From assembly GCA_914767885.1 (NCBI GenBank), contig CAJZBQ010000033.1, positions 372,001 to 436,000 on the forward strand: DNA of 64,000 nucleotides, given 5' to 3'. This document shows, in pieces, positions 33,873 through 44,032 of this stretch. Every line of letters begins with the position of its first letter. Position 1 is the first letter of the stretch. The notes under the pieces were generated by a model, which saw only the letters and a program-made list of their open reading frames with translations, was not told the origin of the DNA and made no database searches. A program made the translations under genes and the position numbers. The stretch comes from Blepharisma stoltei (Eukaryota; Ciliophora; Heterotrichea; Heterotrichida; Blepharismidae).

Positions 33873-35226
33873 ATGGCTTTCCGAAAGATCTTAAAAAACA
33901 TAAAATCATCAAATCTGCCAACCTTTCCAAAATCAGGATTCGCAACACATCAGCATAGTCTCAACACTGCAGATATTTGTGAAAAGCTCTTACCCTCAGT
34001 ATTCCGAATCATGGTGCTCAGTCCTAAAACCAATATGCTAATGGGTCTTGGTTCAGGATTTTTTATAAAACCAGATGGGACAGCTATCACTTCATATCAT
34101 GTTCTTGGACCCCAATATAACATGGTCGCAAGGCTAGACAATGATGAGGAAAAAGAGACATTTTTGATTCATTACCACAAACAAACAGACATCGCTATTG
34201 TTAAAGTCCAAGTCGACGGTGAAGTCCCATATGTAGAATTCGGAGATTCTAATAAATTGAGGAGAGGACAAGGAGTAATCCATATGGGAGCTACATATAG
34301 AAGTGATCACAATGATTTCGATATTGGATGGGTTAATAGAGTAAAAGTAGAGACTCCACCTTGGCTTGATAGTTATTTGCCATCAGATATCTCGCCTTCT
34401 GATTCTGGACTGAGTTTTATAAAAACAACTGGATTCATGAGGTCTGGATATTCTGGAGGTCCATTAGTTAATTTAGATGGAAAAGTTGTTGGATTAACGA
34501 CAAAAGTGTTTGTTGAGACTCATAAGACTGGCCCTGAAGTAGAAGGAGCTTCTATACCTATTAATTTTGTTAAAACAATTATAGACCAGCTTGAAACAAA
34601 AGGAAAAGTTGAGCGGCCATTTATTGGCCTTTCATTTGTACCAACTTCAATGGGGCTAGTTGTTACCCACGTTCAAAATGATACACCTGCACAAAAGGCT
34701 GGAATAGGTTGCCTCTGAAATACCTAGGACAGTATTTTCTGATACAACTCAAAAAAAGAGAAAAAAATTGCATATATTGATTGGAGCGCTTTATAAAGCA
34801 TGTTTTCATTTTGTTTTAGTAAATCGAAGATTCAATCTTTAACTCTAATTTTATTTGCTGGCCTGCCGATTCTGTATTACACAACTGTTGAGCTTTTGTA
34901 GTGCGGCTTTTCGTGCCGATTTTGCGGGAAATTTATAAGCTATTTTTTCTCCGCCAAAACGACTGAAATTTTTAAATTGGTTTTTACCCGATAAAAAAAT
35001 AGCGTAAACAAATGGCCAGAAATCTAACAAAATGTTTCCATATAAGTTTCAGAGCAGCCCGGCTGGAATCCAGCCAGGAGATATTCTGATTTATGCAGAA
35101 AATACTCCTCTTCAAAATGCAGAAGACTTATATAGAGTAATTGGATTTCAGCTAGGATCAACTATTCAAGTAAAAGCGCAGAGAGGAGGAGAAGCTCATG
35201 TAGTAGAATTTAAAATACAAACTTAA
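33873..35226 (+). CDS. HtrA/DegP-type serine protease with PDZ domain
   Basis: 329 aa after removal of the insert at 34706-35060 plus one 9-bp repeat. The N-terminus MAFRKILKNIKSSNLPTFPK is basic and amphipathic, fitting a mitochondrial presequence, so an HTRA2-like role in the intermembrane space is likely. Catalytic triad: His in TSYHVLG, Asp in KQTDIAIVK, Ser in SGYSGGPLVN. The PDZ domain starts around RPFIGLSFVPTSMG and is split by the insert at QKAGI^QPGDILIYAE, which rejoins exactly. Confidence 0.88.
34706..35060. mobile_element. Insert with 9-bp duplication in HtrA gene
   Basis: 355 bp flanked by the perfect 9-bp repeat GGCTGGAAT (34697-34705, 35061-35069), which contains no TA. The ends form imperfect inverted repeats (AGGTTGCCTCTGAAAT left; GGGCTGCTCTGAAAC from the right). 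No tail, so it looks like a DNA transposon-derived MITE making 8-9 bp duplications, unlike the TA-type elements here. Removal restores the PDZ domain. Confidence 0.8.
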
Positions 35227-35696
35227 TTCAAATCGCCTATTTGTAGAAATAGAATACTTCTGAAAATATCCTTATTATCGCAGCTTAATTAATAAAAATA
35301 ATTAATATTTAATCACACTTGGTCAAGCACAGATGCCAACCCCCCACCCCCCCAGTTTGGATGTATACATCACACCCCACCCCTGTATGGATCACACCCC
35401 CACCCCTCAGATAGTATGTATGGATCACACCCCCACCCCCCTTGCATCTATGGATCCCACCCACACCCCCATTCCATTAATAGATGCCACCCCCACCCCC
35501 TATATAATTTAAACTGTATTAAAGGCAAATAAAACGTATTAATTGCTCACAGCATAAAAAATTCAAAGTCATAGGGATGATAAAAAAAATCGGATACAGT
35601 TTGCTAACGAGGAAGCATATTTTTCAATGAACCTTCAAGCACATACCTCGTGTGTTTAAATCATATAAAGGTCAAAAATTTCCAAAGAATGCAGGC

Positions 35697-36490
35697 TAGC
35701 TCCCCCGCCATTTAATAACGAACAAAACAGTCATTTTTTTTTCCTAAAAATTTTTCCTTAGGCCCATTTAATACCGAACAAAATTTACTATAAAATTTTT
35801 ATATAAGCTAATTTAGTCTTTACAGTTTACTAATTTTTAAGTAGTTAGAGTAAGATAAAGACAAGCATAATCAAGCAAAGAGTAATAAATAAGAGCTAAT
35901 AGTGGGCTTAATCTTAAGATGGTGCTTTACTCCCTCTCCGTAAGAGAACAAAAAAATATCGTTTGCTCACGAAGGAGTTTTTTTTTTAAATTTATATATA
36001 AATTTATAGAAATATTATTTTTTACGAAATTTAAAAAAATCCTAATTAGCAAAAATTGGAAAGCAAATATTAATTGAATTTGTAAAATTTTATGTTTTAA
36101 AAACGCAATTTGTTTAAAATTAAAAAGAATTAGGCAGAGATTTCATTATAATAATTATCGCTTTATATATCAAACTTTTTTCCATAAAAAATTTTTCTAT
36201 TAAAAAAAATTTTTGCTTGCTCACGAAGAGTGAGGGACTTTTCTAATGGTTTTGTTCGCTCACGGAGGGGAGGAGTTAGCAGTAGTTATTTTTTTCGCAT
36301 AAATTTAGGCGCTTTCTCTTTATGTTGCCATCATTTGACTTTTTTATTATTAACCCTTTTTTGAAATTTTTATATAAAAAATCATAGATATTTAATATAA
36401 ATTTTATATATATTTTTTTTCCCAAGAATTTTATAAGTTAGATCCATTTAATAACGAACTAAAAAAGTGTTCGTTATTAAATGGGGGGAG
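35697..36490 (-). mobile_element. Family-D MITE/IES nested in family E (word CCATTTAATAACGAAC)
   Basis: Starts TAGC TCCCCC with the word CCATTTAATAACGAACAAAA, a spacer of about 40 nt, and the word again (ATTTAATACCGAAC); the right end is the palindrome CCATTTAATAACGAAC / GTTCGTTATTAAATGG closing GGGGGGAG TA. So it has the same four-word layout as families A-C in reverse orientation. It is 794 bp including a family-A element of about 349 bp. Confidence 0.8.
35927..36275 (+). mobile_element. Family-A MITE/IES nested inside family D
   Basis: 349 bp flanked by TTA (35927-35929, 36276-36278). Words CTCCGTAAGAGAAC, GTTTGCTCACGAAGG (palindrome partner), GCTTGCTCACGAAG and GTTCGCTCACGGAGG, ending GAGGAG. 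Diverged from other copies, so the innermost insertion is not recent. Confidence 0.8.
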
Positions 36491-36736
36491 TAAAAGACTT
36501 TATAGAGATATCAAAATATTTTTTGAGTCATTTATTGATTCCTTTCTATGTAACAAGTTTTTTGCAATTATTTTATTTTAAATGTATTACTAATATATTG
36601 GCTATATCAGTCTATGCTAAATATACTTATAATCATTAATATTTATTTATGAATCTATTTATGAATCCATTTATGAATTACTAAAATTTTCTTGTATGTC
36701 TTATTTGTAAGATTTTATACTTATATGTTTACCTAT

Positions 36737-36941
36737 ATGATAGAGGGAGTGGGGGGAGGGGGGTGGAGGGGGTGGGGGGTGGGATCTATTAGCATAGGGG
36801 GTGGGGGTGGGATCCATATATACTAGGGGGTGGGGGTGGGATCCATGCATGGGGGGTGGGGGTAGGGGGGGGTAGGAGTAGGGGGGGGGGGGGGGGGTAG
36901 GGGGGGGTAGGGTAGGGGTAGGGGTAGGGGGGTGGGGGTTG
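36737..36941 (+). repeat. G-rich minisatellite at the element's right end
   Basis: About 200 bp of G-runs with units such as GGGGGTGGGATCCAT and TAGGGGTAGGGG, including a run of about 15 G. Strong G-quadruplex potential on the plus strand. A mirror C-rich block with (GG)ATC units (CACCCCC..TGGATC) lies at 35341-35505 in the same element. Confidence 0.85.
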
Positions 36942-36996
36942 GCATCTGTGCTTGACCACACACTATTAATTATAAATAATCGACTTAGGCAATAAA

Positions 36997-38400
36997 ATGG
37001 ATATTTATCGACCTTTTCGACTTTCAATTATAGGAAGAAAACAGAGTGATGATGGCTTACATTTATGTTTTATTGTTCAAGGATCTAGAATTGATTATCA
37101 GTGGCGAGCCAATATCGTGTTTGAAAATTTCGTAATTTGCTATCAAAAACTTAATTCTGATCTTGTTTATCTTCCAGAGCTGCCAGTGACCGAAATCTAT
37201 TCCTATGAGCTAAGTCATTTAGAAAGCATTCAAAGACTTCTGAATAAATTGTTTGAAGAGATAGGAAACAGACCAGACATCATGTCTCATCCTTTGATAG
37301 AAGAATTCTTCTCAGTTCCTCAAGAAGCAAGGGTAGTTTCATCAACCCCAAGTCTAACACACAATTTTCAAGCTTCAGATAAATTTTCTGTCTCAGGGAT
37401 CGCTTGCATCCCTAAAGAAAAATTAATTTTGGCTTCATTAGAAGATGCATCATATCTTCCACAATTAGGAAAATTATGAAGCTTAATTGAACCTCAGGAA
37501 CTTGGAGAAATCATGTTTATCGGAAGAGACTCAGATTTATATATAATTAATGGTCAGCAATCAAAAGAAAACGTGACATGCTGCTTTTGGCATGAACAAA
37601 GCTCAGAAGCAGTTTTTGGGTTTGAGTCTGGAAGTATTGCACTTTGTAGTACCAATCGTATATTAACCCCAAATTCTCAAGGCACTTTTGACAATGAAAA
37701 ATTAAATTTTGGTGAAATTAAGCTGTCTAAACTGCATGGAGCAAAAGTTGTGTGTATAAGGGCAATTGATAATTTAATCATATCAATCAGCGTTGATAAT
37801 TTTTTGAAAGTTTCTCAGTGTAACTGTTAAACAGCCATCAATGGGCATCTTGAACCTGTAGGAGGTGGGAGTTTACGACAGAGACTTGGAGATGCGAGAC
37901 TTATTTCGTTAGCAGTTGATCAAAAATCTAAGAAAATCTTTTTGGGAACCAGCATTAATCGAATTTTGATTTATGTATTGCCAAGCCCGTCTCCAAAATA
38001 TCTTGAATCTATTACTACCAAGAACGATGGACCAATATCTTGTATTGATGTGAGATGGGGGTAATTTTAAATCAGAAATATTTTTGTAGGGGATGGAAAT
38101 GAGCTAATTATTTATCCAAATTGCCCAAATACCAAACAATCTGCTATCTTTCAGCTGCCAGAAGAGAATGGGAAAGTTGTGAAATCAAGATATCTGGTAG
38201 ATCAAGAAAAAATCATTGTTGGATTTTCTGTAAGAAATAAATAGAATGGAAATATTATAATATGGCACAGCATTTCTGGGAGAATTTTAAGTGCATTTAA
38301 AGCTTGCGATTCCGAAATAACCGATCTTGACATTGATGAAGAAGAAAACATATTGGTTGTATCTTCAAAACTTGGTGAAATTAGAGTTTTTAATTTATAA
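36997..38400 (+). CDS. PX-like domain plus WD40 propeller protein
   Basis: 452 aa with three 15-nt introns (37820-37834, 38061-38075, 38230-38244) and one TGA-Trp (GKLWSLIEP). Residues 1-115 resemble a PX phosphoinositide-binding domain: FRLSIIGRKQ strand, VYLPELPVTE, HLESIQRLLNKLFEEIGNRP, then LIEEFFSVP. The rest is WD-like blades (ISGIACIPKEKLILASLED region, GDGNELIIYPN, NGNIIIWHSISGRILSAF, ENILVVSSKLGEIRVFNL). Suggests an endosomal adaptor that binds PI3P. Assignment of the PX part is by pattern; the basic PI3P-binding residues are not obvious. Confidence 0.75.
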
Positions 38401-38501
38401 TCAATTATAATGATAACTCACACAATTAATATAAGGGATTCTATTATGTAAAAATTCAAATACAGTTGTTTATTTATGAGAGTTTCAAAAGAAATTTGAA
38501 A

Positions 38502-39138
38502 CTAGGATGTCATCAGAACAAAAGTTTTAGATGGACCTATTCTTCTGCATACTTCTCGGTATTCTTGGGTTACTGCACATATAGGACATAGGAGATGGGC
38601 TACACAATCTTTTATGATATGCCCATCAATTAGGAAAGCATCCCGGATTTTTTGTCGATTAAATGCAGCGCCAATACAGAATCCTAAGCCTCTCTTTTAA
38701 GAGTGAGAAAACCTCGAGAAAAATTCCTATTTTTTGGAAAATTAAGAGGAAAAAAAAATTAATTAATAAAAATATTTATATATAATCAAAATTTATTATA
38801 AAGGGATCTGTGAAGCTCTGTTAAATTTTAAAATGTCTGCATTCTTAAGCATAATATTATAAATTTAATTTAATTTTTCCTTTAAATTAAGAATTAAGAA
38901 AATATTTTTAATAGTAATTTTAAAAATTTTTGTACAAACTAATTTCAATTGAGATCAAGCAAAAAATTGCTTGAGGGAGCAAGCAAACTTTTAAAAACGG
39001 TCCTAGCAGATATCCGCCATTTACAATAGCTGTGGTTCGCGATTGAAGCCAGCAGTATCCTCCTGGAATAAGACAAGCAATGGCACAAGGCCATTGATCT
39101 CTACAGACTCCAAAAAATGGTTCTTGAAAATCCACCAT
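38502..39138 (-). CDS. PLAC8-family Cys-rich protein
   Basis: 113 aa after removing a 295-bp insert. Starts MVDFQEPFFGVCRDQWPCAI at 39138 (the frame is open three codons further but only from GTG). Features of the PLAC8 family: CACLIPGGYC-like Cys segment, LGPFLKVCLGFCIGAAFNRQ, and the C-terminal CPICAVTQEYREV (CPxCxxxQxxxE). The family includes fruit-weight/cadmium resistance and cornifelin proteins, generally small membrane-associated proteins. The insert splits KVCL^GFCIG. Confidence 0.87.
38690..38984 (-). mobile_element. IES in PLAC8 gene without a TA pointer
   Basis: 295 bp. The direct repeat at the junction is AAGC on the plus strand (38686-38689, 38981-38984), with no shared TA. One end reads CTCCCTCAAGCAA with its palindrome partner TTGCTTGA; the other has CTCTCTTTTAAGAGTGAG and, after a spacer with AGAAAAATTCCTATTTTTTG, TTAAGAGG. 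The layout and spacer core match families A-D though the word differs. Removal restores GTT TGC TTA GGA TTC in frame. Confidence 0.8.
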
Positions 39139-39187
39139 TTTGGTCACTTTAAATTTATATTTTCAAAAATTCCAAAACTTCAACAGT

Positions 39188-39355
39188 ATTAAATTTATAG
39201 AAATTTCCCATAGATGGCGCTGTTTGCCCTTGATTTGCCCATGAGAAAAATTTTTTGGTTTGACCAAGCCATATGGAACTGGTCGAACCAAAAAATTTCC
39301 CCAGTGGGCAAATCAAGGGCAAACAGCGCCATCTATGGAAATTTCTATATTTAAT
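39188..39355. repeat. Long near-perfect palindrome (foldback element)
   Basis: 168 bp whose two halves are inverted copies. The core arms (ATAGATGGCGCTGTTTGCCC, TTGATTTGCCCA) are perfect; the A/T-rich outer parts and the GGTTTGACCA / TGGTCGAACC inner parts are nearly so, with a short loop around CATATGGAA. Lies between two minus-strand genes. Looks like a foldback MITE; would extrude as a strong hairpin. Confidence 0.85.
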
Positions 39356-39415
39356 CTCTTTATACTAGGTTTAGACATATAAGAATTTTCATTAAGATAG
39401 CTTCATGAAGTCAGA

Positions 39416-40261
39416 TTAAGTAAGAAATTGCTCCAAATATTGAGGATTCTCCGGGAGTTTGTATTTTTCCAATATTGTTTCTCTTAAGCCTTCAGACCTG
39501 AAAATTTTGAACCAATCATTGCTATTCTGAAGAATGCCTATCAACTCAACATTTCCTACTTCAGTTAAATTACCCAAAAGTGTTTTTGACGCCTCTTCAA
39601 TTAGTCTCTCTTTCTCAATCCTCATAAATACCATATATTTTGACAACTCTTCGCTGCTTTCTACATTTGATACCAATAAAGGCAAACACTCAACACTAAC
39701 TTCAGCTAAATCTGATAGCATGCTCCTTATCTCATTTTGCTCCAAAACTCTATTCTCATTTTCATCATATAATAAATATAAAAATTTAATTTTTTTCTTC
39801 AACTCTGAATCAGATATCAAAATGAATGAGGCAATAATTTTTCTCATATCAAATAATGAATTTTCTTGGAAAGAAAATAGAAACAGTCACATTGGGTCAT
39901 CAGGATCCTCAAGTATTTTAGGATTTATTCCAAGCTCATAAAGAGCTCTTTTAAATTGCATCAAACTTAGTTTCTTGTTTATCCCTTCTTTTGAGATGTG
40001 CTTAAAAGCCTTTGAAATTGATTTTTTTGCAAAAATGCAGTTTCTTTCACGATCTCTTATTTCTTTTTCTATTTTTGGTAGAGGAATCGTTGGATTACTT
40101 GTGAACAGTTCTTTTAGGGAAAATGGTATGTCTGAAAAATCGAATTTTGATGTACGCTCTACTTGTGTAGAGGATATTGTATTTTGGGGTTCTGAAGAAC
40201 AGATGGTTTTTTCGGCTGAGAGCTGATTGAATGTTGGAATATCATAAGCACAAATACCCAT
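39416..40261 (-). CDS. EF-hand-like protein, intact paralog
   Basis: 281 aa, single exon with one TGA-Trp (DDPMWLFLFSF). Has an EF-hand-like segment FLYLLYDENENRVLEQNEIR whose loop D-E-N-E-N-R-V-L-E-Q-N-E fits calcium binding, and an upstream helical region (KAFKHISKEGINKKLSLMQF). A degenerate tandem paralog lies upstream at 40276-41468. Family unknown beyond the EF-hand similarity. Confidence 0.75.
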
Positions 40262-40275
40262 ATTTATAGAAGCGA

Positions 40276-41468
40276 TTAAGTAGATAAGAAATTAATGACA
40301 ATTTTTATAGTTATTAAAAATACACTCTCTATGCCTCCTGAGATTAAAATTCTTAATGCTTCGCGATTGCTGCAGAATAAGGATTCAAACTCATTAATTC
40401 CTAAGTCTTCATATAATCAACATGGTGATTGCGACTAAATATGTCTTTGGCAAAGATGCTCTACCTTGGCCGCAAAAGTCACTTATAATCCAAACCAAGA
40501 TTGGAACTCTTAAACTCTGACCCTTACCCATCGAACGGTAAGATTTTTGTGGGAGGGTAGCCTTAAGTCAGCTGGCGGCAACTAGAAGACCAAGCATTAG
40601 CTATCCAAATGATTTTTGGGGCACGTCTTTTCCCTTCCAGTGTTGGAGAGCGTAGCTCCTTTTTGCCTTGGTGCCACCTCTCCCAAATGTGGTGACAAGA
40701 GATATCGGGCTACCTTTGCCTCCATAGCACCCGATAGCATACTGGCAGTGCGTCTCCCTCACCGATCGATACTCTTGGGATCACAGTACAAGCCACCTCC
40801 TTGTTCCACATAGCTGCTGAATTTCCGCCGGCAAGCAAGTAGATGTTTGCCGAAAACTTACAGAAGCATCAAATCTGAAAGGCGTTAGACTTTCAATTTA
40901 ATTTAAGTCTTCATTTGTGCCTAATAAAATCTTATAAGTGTCTCAACATATGATTTTTCTGCTTTTGACAGCAATTAGCTATAGTCAAAATAATCTCTTG
41001 AGCTAAATTTATTAGGTTGGTCTACACCTAAAGATAATATTGGTATTTGGTTAACACTGACATCAAATATATCTGAAATCATTTTTTTCAAATCAGTAAA
41101 CTTTAAAATGCGAGTATTGTTATCTTTATATTGATCAAATAAAACATTTATTTTTTGCCTAGTTCATTGGATGATAGAGAACAGCAGTACAATCCCTTAG
41201 CCAAATCCAGTAATTCTTCAACCATAAAAGAGACAAAAAAACGAAGTAAAGGATTATCTTGCTCTTCAATTGCAGAAAGCTTTAAATCAAGCTCATACAA
41301 TTCTCGCTTTAGTTGAGGTATGCAAAGTTGCTTTTTAAATCCCTCCTTTTTGAAGCTTTCAAATACTTTTGATAGTGACTTTTTGTAAAAATAAATCCTT
41401 TCAAGTTCTTTTTTACAACCCTTTCTTGAGTGGGCAAAGGATTTTAGATTGAAGAAGTGGGAAAACAT
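40276..41468 (-). pseudogene. Degenerate tandem paralog of the 39416-40261 gene
   Basis: Begins MFSHFFNLKSF at 41468 and shares KKSLSKVFESFKKEGFKKQL, LKRELYELDLKLSAIEEQDN with the neighbour. At the A-run near 41146-41151 the frame shifts: GKK* in one frame while KINVLFDQYKDNNTRILKFTDLKKM (an EF-hand) reads in another. Several further TAA/TAG codons follow, and a retroelement (40413-40903) splits the C-terminal part (EFESLFCSN, ALRILISGG). No set of 15-nt introns rescues it, so I call it a pseudogene. Confidence 0.6.
40413..40903 (+). mobile_element. SINE-like insertion in EF-hand paralog
   Basis: 491 bp, GC-rich, flanked by an 11-bp duplication TAAGTCTTCAT (40402-40412, 40904-40914). Starts near ATAATCAACATGGTGATTGC. 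No clear tail at the very end; AAGCAAGTAG occurs about 70 bp before it. No coding frame recognised. Confidence 0.72.
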
Positions 41469-41730
41469 TAAAGCTTGAGCAGTAATCCCATATTATCTTA
41501 TCTTGTACGGTGCATTTTAATTTATCAGTTAAATTTATTATCTTTGAAATCCAGCTTTTTTCTGGACAAATTATTATGCTAATTTTAATTGAGTTAGAAA
41601 TAAATAAAATTTAGCTTAATTTTCATACTTATTAATTGCTTTTATTTTTAATGGTAAATTCTAATTTATTCGAATTAATTTTCAATTCATCCATGATATC
41701 TCAAATAATCTATTTCATTGCATTTCCGAT

Positions 41731-43997
41731 ATGCTCTCAACCTTTCGCATTTTAAGAAGACTGTCAACAGTAGATCCCTCAGAAAAACTCATTTTTGCTT
41801 CATATAAGTGGTGAAGCTCAAACGATGCTTTGCATCCGTACACTGATGTCAGAATCAATTTTATCAAAAATTGCTTACCATCCCTCTTTGCGAGCGATCA
41901 AAAAGATTTGAAAAATACCTATTTAGTGAAAATAATTCTTTTGTGAGCAAGATAACTTTTCGTTTAAATTTCTAATTTTACTTATTTTAAATACCGAAAA
42001 ATATTTTTATTTAATATTTTATATAAACTTTATACAATCTTTGTTAGCGAGCTAAAAAATTTGGTCAAGTAGGAAGCTAGGGCTTTCAGGGCCAAAACCT
42101 TTCGCAAACATGAAAATTCTTGATGTCGGCTGTGGTGGTGGATTAATTACAGAAAGACTTGCAAGATTAGGCGGAACTGTAGTTCGATTAGACTAAATTA
42201 GGCTAGATAAGTGATGTTTTCAAAGTCCTAGCGTTCGGATTATGCCCGCAACACAACTATCTAACCAGTAGCAATGCACTGTGACCAAATGAAAGATTTT
42301 TAGAGCCGCTTGATACTTCCGATTGCTTAGTAGTGATAGAAAAATATGATCCATGGAAGTGCTAGCTTGGCCGACCAAGAGCTACGTTTAATTCCCACCG
42401 CGATGGACCGGCATCAAGTTGTGTGGAACAAAGATTGGGAATGTAGGCTGTATGACTCAAAATCGTCAGAGAGGTGTATTGTTGAGGGAGCAAGTCTGCA
42501 GCTCATCTGACTCTAATGGAGAAAACGCAAGCTAATTGGGCGTAATCGTATTGAAGATGCATTCTGACGAAGACAACATGTTTAAGATATGAAGATATAA
42601 AGATAATCTGCTTTATCATCACTAAGGTAGGTAATAACGGTCTTAAGGCCTAGTGCAGTGAGCTTTGGCTCCGCCATAAAATGGTCTTACGATATCTAAA
42701 TAAATTCTCTCGTTTGCTCTCGGTAGCGCTGCCATTTTTGTCTAAGGACGCACATTTACGGCAACGCCGCTTACAACTTTAAAGCCACTGCTATCAAACT
42801 CTGGGGAGTCGGTCAAATCCTGGGGAGCCAGCCAAAAATCTAGCTGGAGAGACTTGCACCCTCGAGAAATCTTGCCAAGCTTGCACTCCATTTTCCCTCT
42901 TGATTAACTCCAAAATAAAACTCAGCAGTTTACTCTATTCTGGGCAAGGCCACCAAGCAGCCTAGGCTATTAACTTGCCTACCTATATGGGACATCCAGC
43001 CTGAGCCTGGAGCTACTGGCGAAAAAATGTGAAAAACAACTATTTGATTCAGGCAGCAATTCAGCTGAAATTGTGCTTACTCCCTCCCTCCGTGAGCGAA
43101 CAAAACCATTAGAAAAATCCCTATTTTTTGCTTGAAACCTACCCTCTATGAGCGAACAAAAATTTTTTATGGAAAAAAAATTTGATATATAAGTGATAAT
43201 TATTATAACGAAATCTCCAGCTAATTCTGCTCCATTTTAAACAGCTTGCATTTAAAACATAAATTTACAAATTAGATAAATATTTACTTTCCAATTATTG
43301 CGATTTTGGGATTTTTTTAATTTTCAAAAAAAAAGTTTACTATAAAATTTAGAAATAAATTTTTAAAAAAAAATTAACCCCCCTCCGTGAGGAACAAAAT
43401 CTTTCGTTCGCTAACGGAAGGGAGGATTAGCGTCTCGCTTCAATGCCAGATATGCATAAAGTCATCCACAGCAGGAAGGACAGGCTGCTCGTCACCAGCG
43501 ATTTTATAATATATGGAACTGTAGTTGGAATTGACCCGACTCCAGAAGCTATTGATGTTGCTCAGGACCATTTGCCTACACATCTAAAGGACAAAGTTCA
43601 ATACAGAAACTGCGAAGTTGTTGATGTCGAGGGCACCTATGACCTAGTTATCGCTTCAGAAGTTCTTGAGCACGTAAATTCTCCTGATGTGTTTGTAAAG
43701 CAAGTAGCAGATAAAGCAATTCCTGGTGGATCTGTGATCCTCACAACTGTTAATAGAACTATTGAATCATACCTTTTGGCTATTTATGCAGCTGAAAATG
43801 TATTAGGGATTGTAGAGCCTGGAACCCATAGCTGGGATAAATTCATCACTATTGAAGAATTCAAGGAACTTTGCAGAAACGCTAATCTAGATCCTCAAGA
43901 ACTCAAAGGCTGGTTTCTTGATTATTTGAGATTCAAAGCTTTCGAAGTTGACTATGAAAGATTAGGATATATGTGTCGTTGCATTAAATTAAGCTAA
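41731..43997 (+). CDS. COQ3: COQ3, ubiquinone biosynthesis O-methyltransferase
   Basis: 240 aa after removing an IES (41878-42079) and a retroelement-like insert (42185-43514). N-terminus [20 protein letters not shown] looks like a mitochondrial presequence; [20 protein letters not shown] matches the COQ3 N-terminal motif with one TGA-Trp. SAM motif [21 protein letters not shown], then [18 protein letters not shown]; motif II region [13 protein letters not shown]; then [12 protein letters not shown] and FITIEEF. Carries out O-methylation in coenzyme Q synthesis in mitochondria. CoQ is the precursor used by RquA, also encoded here about 30 kb away. Confidence 0.9.
41878..42079 (+). mobile_element. 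202-bp IES in COQ3
   Basis: Bounded by TA (41876-41877, 42078-42079). Removal joins AAT TGC TTA to GGG CTT TCA and restores [11 protein letters not shown] in frame. The ends are loosely inverted (CATCCCTCTTTG left, CTTCCTACTTGA from the right) and GCGAGC/GCGAGC words near both ends hint at a decayed family-A element. Confidence 0.8.
42185..43514 (-). mobile_element. Retroelement-like 1.33-kb insertion in COQ3
   Basis: Flanked by a perfect 12-bp duplication GGAACTGTAGTT (42173-42184, 43515-43526). Contains GC-rich sequence and, near its right end, a complete family-A IES (43077-43426); without that it is 980 bp. The left end CGATTAGACTAAATTAGG resembles the GATTA tail of the 1833 element, so orientation is probably minus. 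No reverse transcriptase is visible. Removal gives GGC GGA ACT GTA GTT GGA ATT GAC. Confidence 0.85.
43077..43426 (-). mobile_element. Family-A IES nested in the COQ3 insertion
   Basis: 350 bp flanked by TTA (43077-43079, 43427-43429). The left end has CTCCCTCCCTCCGTGAGC, spacer ACCATTAGAAAAATCCCTAT, and CCTCTATGAGCGAAC; the right end the palindrome CCTCCGTGAGGAAC / GTTCGCTAACGGAAGG. So a three-deep arrangement: IES in retroelement in gene. Confidence 0.83.
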
Positions 43998-44032
43998 GAT
44001 TCTTATAAACCTATATTTACTATATTGATCCT

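Larger units (their letters stand above)
35320..36958. mobile_element. Outer family-E element, hosting nested elements
   Basis: 1639 bp with terminal inverted repeats TGGTCAAGCACAGATGCCAA and a perfect 6-bp duplication CACACT (35314-35319, 36959-36964). Inside the ends are CACCCCC and GGGGTGG minisatellites as in the copy at 18210. Family D and family A elements sit inside it; without them the element would be about 845 bp, close to the 903 bp of the other copy. Confidence 0.85.
35227..36996. other. Intergenic region filled by nested elements
   Basis: Almost entirely occupied by the three-level nest described in the next entries. Confidence 0.6.

Noticed and set aside
36880-36900. Long G run considered as telomere or assembly gap
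   Set aside because: It is embedded in the G-rich minisatellite of a family-E element with intact inverted repeats and target duplication; its exact length may be a sequencing artefact.
36701-37027. Proline-rich minus-strand frame
   Set aside because: Translation of the G-rich minisatellite at the end of the family-E element; low complexity, not a gene.
43443-43514. Reading frame starting [16 protein letters not shown] upstream of COQ3 homology
   Set aside because: It lies inside the insertion with the 12-bp duplication; the real COQ3 N-terminus is upstream at 41731 and joins exactly.
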